Source: Polaromonas sp. (lineage in GTDB: Bacteria; Pseudomonadota; Gammaproteobacteria; Burkholderiales; Burkholderiaceae_C). From it: a stretch of 10,484 bases of DNA. The position numbers were made by a program, and so were the translations under genes. This document shows, one piece after another, positions 5,493 to 10,484 of the stretch; positions within the stretch are counted from its first letter, which is position 1; each line of letters starts with the position of its first letter. The stretch covers positions 1 to 10,484 of the forward strand of contig JANYFF010000578.1 in NCBI GenBank assembly GCA_025362825.1, in the 5' to 3' direction. The notes below the pieces were generated by a model, which ran no database searches, was not told the origin of the DNA, and was given only the letters and a program-made list of their open reading frames with translations.

Positions 5493-7811
5493 ATGTCCGT
5501 TATAGAAAAAATCCAAAGCCTCTTCAAAACAAAGTCTTCACAGCCCGAAGACAGCATGGACATGGCATCCTTGGGGACGCCTGCCGACCCGTTTGCGACG
5601 GGTGCCATGGACCAGGCAAGCCTGGCCGCTGCGACCCGGATCCAGTCCGAAAAAAATACAAATACAAATATAAATGAGGATGACGGCGGTTTTCCTGCGA
5701 GCCGCCTGGCCAGTTCCGAAGAAACTGCGATGGTTGAAAATCCGGGTTTGCTCCGGCTTCCGATTCTGGGCAGCCGGACCATCGCGCAGCACCAGCGGAC
5801 CCTTCTCATATTGCTGGGTGTATCGGTGCTGGTGCTGGCAATCGTTGCTTATCGTGCCCTGAACCAGGCCGATACAGTGGCCCAGCAGGTGGCTGCAACC
5901 GGCCAGTCGCTGATGCAGTCGCAACGCCTCGCGAAATCCGTGTCGCAGGCGCTGGTAGGTAGCGCCCAGGCCTTTCCGGACGTGAAGGAAAGCTCCGACG
6001 TTCTGGCAAAAGCAGTGCGTGGACTGAAATCCGGCGAACCCACACTGCGTCTTGAGCCCGTGAATACCGACCTTCAGCCCGATGTAGAGAAAGTCACGCC
6101 GCTGATGGAGCGCGCAGAGAAAAATGCTGCAACCGTGATGGGCCAGAAAGACATTCTGACCCAGGTGGGCAACGCGCTGCGCACCATTAACCGCCAGTCA
6201 TCCGACCTGCTGGAAATCGCAGAAACAGTTTCTTCACTTAAGCTGCAGCAAAATGCCGCCCCTGCAGAGATTTCCGCTTCCGGCCAGCTGGTGATGTTGA
6301 CGCAGCGGATTGGTAAATCAGCCAATGAGTTTTTGACTATGGAGGGCGTGAGCCCTGAAGCCGTTTTCCTGCTTGGGAAGGATTTGAATTCCTTTAAGGA
6401 AATTGCCCAGGGTTTGCAGGAAGGCAGCCCCGAGTTGCGTTTGAGTGGTTCCAAAGATCCGCAAACCCGCGAACGCCTTGAGGCACTGATGGCCCTCTAC
6501 GAACAAACTCGTGTACAGGCCGGCGCCATTCTGGGCAATCTGCAGGGTCTGGTGTCAGCCCGTGAAGCGCAGTCTTCGATCATTGCCGACAGCGAGCCGC
6601 TGCGTCGTGGCCTGGAAGACCTGCAGAGCAAACTTTCCTCACAGTCCGGCCTGAGCGCCGGTTCGGTTACGGCCCTGGTGGTTGCCGCACTGTTCGGTTT
6701 GACCTGTGCCATCGGTATTGCGCGCGTGCAGCTCCAAGACAGCCGCCAGCGCCAGGGCATTGCAGAGAAGCAGCAGATTGAAGCGCGCGGCCAGGAGCAG
6801 GACGCCAAGCGCGTCAATGACGCCAACCAGGCCGCCATTTTGCGGTTGATGAATGAGTTGCAGACAGTTGCCGAGGGCGACCTGACACAGGAAGCAACCG
6901 TTACCGAAGACATTACCGGCGCTATCGCCGACTCGGTGAACTACACCGTTGAAGAGTTGCGCCAGCTGGTAGGTAACGTGCAAAACACGGCTACACGCGT
7001 CGCACAAACGACGGCTCAGGTGGAAAGCACGTCCACCGAACTTCTCGCCGCGTCTACAGAGCAGTTGCGAGAGATTCGTGAAACCGGCCAGTCGGTGTTG
7101 GACATGGCGTCTCGAATCAATGAAGTGTCCACACAGGCGCAGGAATCTTCCCAGGTTGCACGGCAGTCGCTGACAGCTGCAGAGTCTGGCCTTCAGGCTG
7201 TACAAAACGCCATTGGCGGTATGAACTCGATCCGGGACCAGATCCAGGAAACCTCCAAGCGCATTAAACGGCTGGGTGAATCGTCACAGGAAATTGGTGA
7301 AATTACCGAGCTGATTTCTGATATTACTGAGCAGACCAACGTTTTGGCGCTGAACGCTGCCATCCAGGCGGCGTCAGCCGGTGAAGCTGGTCGGGGCTTT
7401 TCTGTTGTGGCGGAAGAGGTGCAGCGCCTGGCTGAACGGTCTGCCGATGCAACGCGTCAGATTTCGGCACTGGTGAAAGCGATTCAGACCGACACCCAGG
7501 ATGCTGTGGCCGCTATGGAACGGTCCACACAGGGTGTGGTTGAAGGTGCAAAACTGTCCGATAGCGCGGGTACTGCGCTGTCCGAGATTGACCGTGTGTC
7601 CCGGCGTCTTGCGGATCTGATTGAACAGATTTCAAACTCTGCGACCCGGGAAGCCGAATCAGCCAACGTTGTGGCTGGCAACATCCAGCATATTTTTGCC
7701 GTGACGGAACAAACCGGTGAAGGTACCCGTTCTACTGCGCAGCAGGTGCGTGACCTGTCACGCATGGCAGAAGAACTGCGCCAGTCTGTATCCCGATTCA
7801 AGATCGCCTGA
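5493..7811 (+). CDS. pilJ: Type IV pilus methyl-accepting chemotaxis receptor PilJ
   Basis: A 772-residue inner-membrane receptor of the Pil-Chp system. Order of parts: a long cytoplasmic, low-complexity N-terminus (1-100); transmembrane helix 1 (about 103-121); a periplasmic region with two PilJ-type repeats, GQSLMQSQRLAKS (137-149) and GQLVMLTQRIGKS (264-276), each followed by a [ST]-P-x-L-R-L motif; transmembrane helix 2 (about 390-410); a HAMP-like stretch (about 445-495, with AEGDLTQE); and a long coiled-coil signalling domain whose hairpin tip is EQTNVLALNAAIQAASAGEAGRGFSVVAEEV (613-643). There is no C-terminal CheR-tethering pentapeptide; it ends SRFKIA. A ribosome site AAGG lies six bases before the ATG. 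It is longer than Pseudomonas PilJ (about 680 residues from memory), mostly through the N-terminal extension. The receptor type is certain; the PilJ name follows from the duplicated sensor module and the operon. Confidence 0.95.
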   Translation: MSVIEKIQSLFKTKSSQPEDSMDMASLGTPADPFATGAMDQASLAAATRIQSEKNTNTNINEDDGGFPASRLASSEETAMVENPGLLRLPILGSRTIAQHQRTLLILLGVSVLVLAIVAYRALNQADTVAQQVAATGQSLMQSQRLAKSVSQALVGSAQAFPDVKESSDVLAKAVRGLKSGEPTLRLEPVNTDLQPDVEKVTPLMERAEKNAATVMGQKDILTQVGNALRTINRQSSDLLEIAETVSSLKLQQNAAPAEISASGQLVMLTQRIGKSANEFLTMEGVSPEAVFLLGKDLNSFKEIAQGLQEGSPELRLSGSKDPQTRERLEALMALYEQTRVQAGAILGNLQGLVSAREAQSSIIADSEPLRRGLEDLQSKLSSQSGLSAGSVTALVVAALFGLTCAIGIARVQLQDSRQRQGIAEKQQIEARGQEQDAKRVNDANQAAILRLMNELQTVAEGDLTQEATVTEDITGAIADSVNYTVEELRQLVGNVQNTATRVAQTTAQVESTSTELLAASTEQLREIRETGQSVLDMASRINEVSTQAQESSQVARQSLTAAESGLQAVQNAIGGMNSIRDQIQETSKRIKRLGESSQEIGEITELISDITEQTNVLALNAAIQAASAGEAGRGFSVVAEEVQRLAERSADATRQISALVKAIQTDTQDAVAAMERSTQGVVEGAKLSDSAGTALSEIDRVSRRLADLIEQISNSATREAESANVVAGNIQHIFAVTEQTGEGTRSTAQQVRDLSRMAEELRQSVSRFKIA
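5650..5674 (+). repeat. A7 homopolymer plus ACAAAT-type hexamer repeats inside pilJ
   Basis: A run of seven A (5650-5656) is followed by two copies of TACAAA and a third variant, ending at 5674. In frame it encodes the alternating run KNTNTNIN in the N-terminal cytoplasmic extension of PilJ. It is strikingly AT-rich compared with the GC-rich surroundings. Hexamer gain or loss would keep the frame, whereas a slip in the A7 run would break it. Confidence 0.7.
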
Positions 7812-7873
7812 TACGCGCCCTCCACATTTTGTGCCCGACAGCGAATTCCGCCTTTTGAACCGGTCTGTTATTT

Positions 7874-10484
7874 ATGCAACCCAACGTCCAGAATTCAACA
7901 GCCGCTGATGTCGACTTTGCGGTCAACGATCTTGGCCCCCTCGCCTGGGTTCTGGACGAGTTGCGCAAATCGCTGGATGGCGCCGCCAAGGCGCTCAAGC
8001 GGTTTGTGCGGGATGCGGAAGCTGCAAGGGGCTCCGATCTTGCCGCCATAGATGCCAGCCAGTTGCGCATTGCCCGCCAGCAACTCCATCAGGCCGTCGG
8101 CGCCCTTGAAATGGTTGGCCTTGCCGCGCCGGCTATGGTTCTGCGCAGCATGGAGGCGGCCGTCCAGAGGTTTGTGCAGCAACCTGAACAGTGCAACCAG
8201 GATGCTGCAGCCCGGATTGAGCGAGCCAGCTTTGCCCTGACCGAATACCTTGAAGGTGTGCTGGCAGACAAGCCTATATCTTCAGTCTCGCTGTTCCCGC
8301 AATACCGCGATGTTCAGGAGCTTTTGCGCGCTGACCGCATACATCCTGCTGACCTTTGGCCCCACGAATGGCGCTGGCTTGACCCTGAACTTGCCAGCAC
8401 CGCCGCACCACAGAACTACAGTGACAACGCCAGGGCAGTTTTTGACCAGTCCGTACTCCAGATCATGAAGGGGCAGGTGTCGCAAGCGGCACGCAAGCTC
8501 AACGAGTTAAGCCTCGGGTTTTCGGTCAGGCAGGAAGAACGCCAACCCAGGATTTTCTGGAAAATTGCCGCAGCTTTTTTTGAAGCACTGGCGCACAAAC
8601 TGATCGTTCCGGATATTTATGTGCGGCGTGCCACGTCCCGTATTCTTTTGCAGTATGCCGCTTTGAGCAAGGGCGACACCTCGATTTCGGAGCGGCTCGC
8701 CCACGATTTGCTTTTTTTCTGCGCCCAGGCAGTTGCGCCGCGAGCTGCGGATGCGCCGGTGCTGTCCGCCGTTCGTTCCGCGTATGGCCTTGCCCGTTTC
8801 AAGCCTGTCGATTACGAAGCCGTGCAGTTTGGCCGCTTTGATCCCGCGTTACTGGCCCAGGCTCGCAAGCGCATCGTGTCGGCCAAGGAAACCTGGTCGT
8901 CCCTCTCGGCAGGTGATGTCAGCAAATCAAAACTCGTGGTGGACCAGTTCAGTCTGGTAACAGATTCGCTGTTAAAACTCCATCCGCCAAGCGAGCCGCT
9001 GGCCAATGCACTTTCTCTCGCCATAGACACGATTGCCCGCTCCGGTCAGGCGCCAGGCATTGAACTGGCCATGGAAGTGGCAACTTCGGTACTCTACCTC
9101 GAAGCAGCCTTTGACGATCTCGATCCAGCTGATCCGCAATTGCCTCTACGTACCAGGCATCTGGCCGAGCGCCTTGAAAACGTTCGCAGTGGGGGTCAAC
9201 CCGAGCCGCTTGAGCCCTGGATGGAAGAGCTTTACAGGCGTGTAAGCGATAAGCAGACCATGGGTAGCGTCGTCGGCGAATTGCGCGTCTCGCTGGGCGA
9301 GCTTGAAAAATCACTAGACCTGTTCTTCCGCAATCCCCAAGACAAGTCCGTCTTGCGGAATGTGCCTGGTCAGCTGGCGCAAATGCGCGGCGTTTTGTCC
9401 GTATTGGGTCTTGAGCAGGCATCCCAAGCCGTGTTGCGTATGCGTGACAGTGTTGAGCAAATGCTGGTCACCGAAGTTGACGGGCAACTGGCCCGCAGTG
9501 CAGGTACCTTTGACCAGCTCGGCAATAACCTCGGTGCGCTGAGCTTTTTGATAGACATGCTGAATTACCAGCCGGCGCTGGCAAAAAAACTGTTCGTCTA
9601 TGACGACACCACCGGTGAATTGCGTCCCCTGATGGGCCGCACACACAAAGCTGTGGATGCTGCAAACAGCGTCACCACCAGTGGCGACTTGTTGTCGCAA
9701 CAGGTGAGTTCTGTCATGCAGGAGGCAGGAGCCGGCGTATCAAACGAAAAATTGACAGGCAAGCTGGATGCACTGGCCACGCACGCGGCGCTCGCCGGGC
9801 AGTCCGAACTTGCCAAAACCGCGCACGATGCGTCCATTGCGGTGTCCCAACATAACCCTGAAGCAACTGCAAGCGCCCTCAGTCACCTCGCGTCCTCGGT
9901 GGCGCCCATGGTCGCCCAGCCGGCGCCTGCGGTTGACGCGGTGGACTTTGAAGAAGACGATTTGCGCGATATTTTTCTTGAAGAGGCGCGTGAGGTTGCG
10001 GGCAATGGCCAGCAAGCCATCGTTTTGCTGGGCAGCGACCCGGCGGACATCGGTCAGCTGACAATTTTGCGCCGCGTCTTTCACACCCTCAAGGGCAGTT
10101 CGCGCATGGTCGGGCTCAACGAATTCGGCGAAGCTGCGTGGTCAGTAGAGCAGTTGTTCAACAGCTGGCTGGCCGATCAGAAGCCCGCAAGTGATGATCT
10201 CCGGGCTTTGTCGGCAAGCGTGCTGACGGCGTTTTCAGCGTGGATAGAAGACATTGCTGGCAACCGCGACAGTGCGTGGACGGCCTCTGCTTTCCGTGCA
10301 AGCGCCGACGCCATGCGCGCAGACGGACGGCTGGTTGCGCTGGAGTTACCTGCAGCAATAGCGGTGCCAGTATTGGCGGGGGTGGAGCCTGAAGAAGCAT
10401 CTCACTTGCCATCCGTGGTTGAGCCGGCGGCTGCCGGTTCTGTTACAGATACAGATGCAGATCTGGATTTCGATGCCTTTTTCG
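7874..10484 (+). CDS. chpA: ChpA/PilL-type hybrid CheA histidine kinase, N-terminal 870 residues (3' end outside window)
   Basis: An open frame runs from ATG 7874 to the window end. A TGA at 7856 in the same frame makes this ATG the first start available; no good ribosome site precedes it, and it lies 62 bases after pilJ. Residues 15-115 resemble the first Hpt-like module of ChpA/FimL proteins, with H72 in LHQAVGALEMVGL. Residues about 455-530 repeat the same helical pattern, but A502 replaces the histidine (LAQMRGVLSVLGL). Residues 556-583 (LSFLIDMLNYQPAL...) look like the FimL/ChpA scaffold region. After an Ala/Pro-rich linker, a canonical Hpt domain begins near 690 (DLRDIFLEEAREV) with H737 in FHTLKGSSRMVG. 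The kinase core, CheW and receiver domains expected downstream are not in the window. Role: phosphate source for PilG and PilH, controlled by PilJ and PilI. Related betaproteobacterial genes are also called pilL. Confidence 0.9.
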   Translation, partial: MQPNVQNSTAADVDFAVNDLGPLAWVLDELRKSLDGAAKALKRFVRDAEAARGSDLAAIDASQLRIARQQLHQAVGALEMVGLAAPAMVLRSMEAAVQRFVQQPEQCNQDAAARIERASFALTEYLEGVLADKPISSVSLFPQYRDVQELLRADRIHPADLWPHEWRWLDPELASTAAPQNYSDNARAVFDQSVLQIMKGQVSQAARKLNELSLGFSVRQEERQPRIFWKIAAAFFEALAHKLIVPDIYVRRATSRILLQYAALSKGDTSISERLAHDLLFFCAQAVAPRAADAPVLSAVRSAYGLARFKPVDYEAVQFGRFDPALLAQARKRIVSAKETWSSLSAGDVSKSKLVVDQFSLVTDSLLKLHPPSEPLANALSLAIDTIARSGQAPGIELAMEVATSVLYLEAAFDDLDPADPQLPLRTRHLAERLENVRSGGQPEPLEPWMEELYRRVSDKQTMGSVVGELRVSLGELEKSLDLFFRNPQDKSVLRNVPGQLAQMRGVLSVLGLEQASQAVLRMRDSVEQMLVTEVDGQLARSAGTFDQLGNNLGALSFLIDMLNYQPALAKKLFVYDDTTGELRPLMGRTHKAVDAANSVTTSGDLLSQQVSSVMQEAGAGVSNEKLTGKLDALATHAALAGQSELAKTAHDASIAVSQHNPEATASALSHLASSVAPMVAQPAPAVDAVDFEEDDLRDIFLEEAREVAGNGQQAIVLLGSDPADIGQLTILRRVFHTLKGSSRMVGLNEFGEAAWSVEQLFNSWLADQKPASDDLRALSASVLTAFSAWIEDIAGNRDSAWTASAFRASADAMRADGRLVALELPAAIAVPVLAGVEPEEASHLPSVVEPAAAGSVTDTDADLDFDAFF

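Noticed and set aside
6639..7205. A 188-residue - strand open frame inside pilJ
   Set aside because: Composition is Leu/Cys/Arg-rich with no recognisable motif, and it is fully covered by the receptor's coding sequence.
10445..10462. Short ACAGAT/GCAGAT repeat at the end of the window
   Set aside because: It is three hexamers coding an Asp/Thr stretch in an acidic linker of the kinase, which is ordinary for linkers of this type.
1..10484. Mobile elements, CRISPR arrays, RNA genes, toxin-antitoxin or defence genes
   Set aside because: No transposase-like frame, terminal inverted repeats, regularly spaced repeats, tRNA-like cloverleaf or known defence motif was seen. The window is ordinary core-genome content.

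Overview
The window looks like chromosomal DNA of a betaproteobacterium, probably Burkholderiales and perhaps a Polaromonas/Rhodoferax-like member of the Comamonadaceae. This rests on the style of the PurH, HemL and PilJ proteins, the moderately high GC content, and the neighbourhood hemL - thiD-like kinase - rubredoxin - pilGHIJ - chpA. The genus is an inference from memory and no search was run. Coding density is very high, and no gene-free stretch exceeds about 95 bases. I see no tRNA, rRNA, insertion sequence, CRISPR array, attachment site or change in base composition that would mark an island.

Layout: (1) 1-1434, + strand, the 3' nine-tenths of purH (last two steps of de novo IMP synthesis). 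(2) 1434-1512, a short convergent gap with a strong hairpin that overlaps the hemL stop codon. (3) 1512-3810, - strand, two overlapping genes: a divergent ThiD-family kinase followed by hemL (glutamate-1-semialdehyde aminomutase, tetrapyrrole synthesis). (4) 3905-4066, + strand, a 53-residue rubredoxin divergent from the kinase. (5) 4149-10484, + strand, a Pil-Chp (type IV pilus) chemosensory operon: pilG, pilH, a pilI CheW-like adaptor, the receptor pilJ, and the first 870 residues of a very large ChpA/PilL-type CheA kinase that is cut off by the window end.

How the genes work together: PilJ senses a signal in the periplasm, probably through pilin or surface contact. PilI couples PilJ to the ChpA/PilL kinase, whose Hpt domains pass phosphate to the two single-domain response regulators PilG and PilH. 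In characterised relatives this output controls type IV pilus extension and retraction, twitching and often cAMP. No pilK methyltransferase lies between pilJ and the kinase, unlike in Pseudomonas aeruginosa. The upstream genes are metabolic (purines, haem, a vitamin-kinase-like protein, an electron carrier) and have no obvious functional tie to the pilus system.

I found no convincing new biological system. The points most worth a second look are: the ThiD-family kinase lacks several of the family's usual signatures; the kinase N-terminus carries one Hpt-like module with a histidine and one with alanine in its place; PilJ has a long cytoplasmic N-terminal extension whose codons form a homopolymer and short-repeat tract; and there are two hairpins at gene borders.
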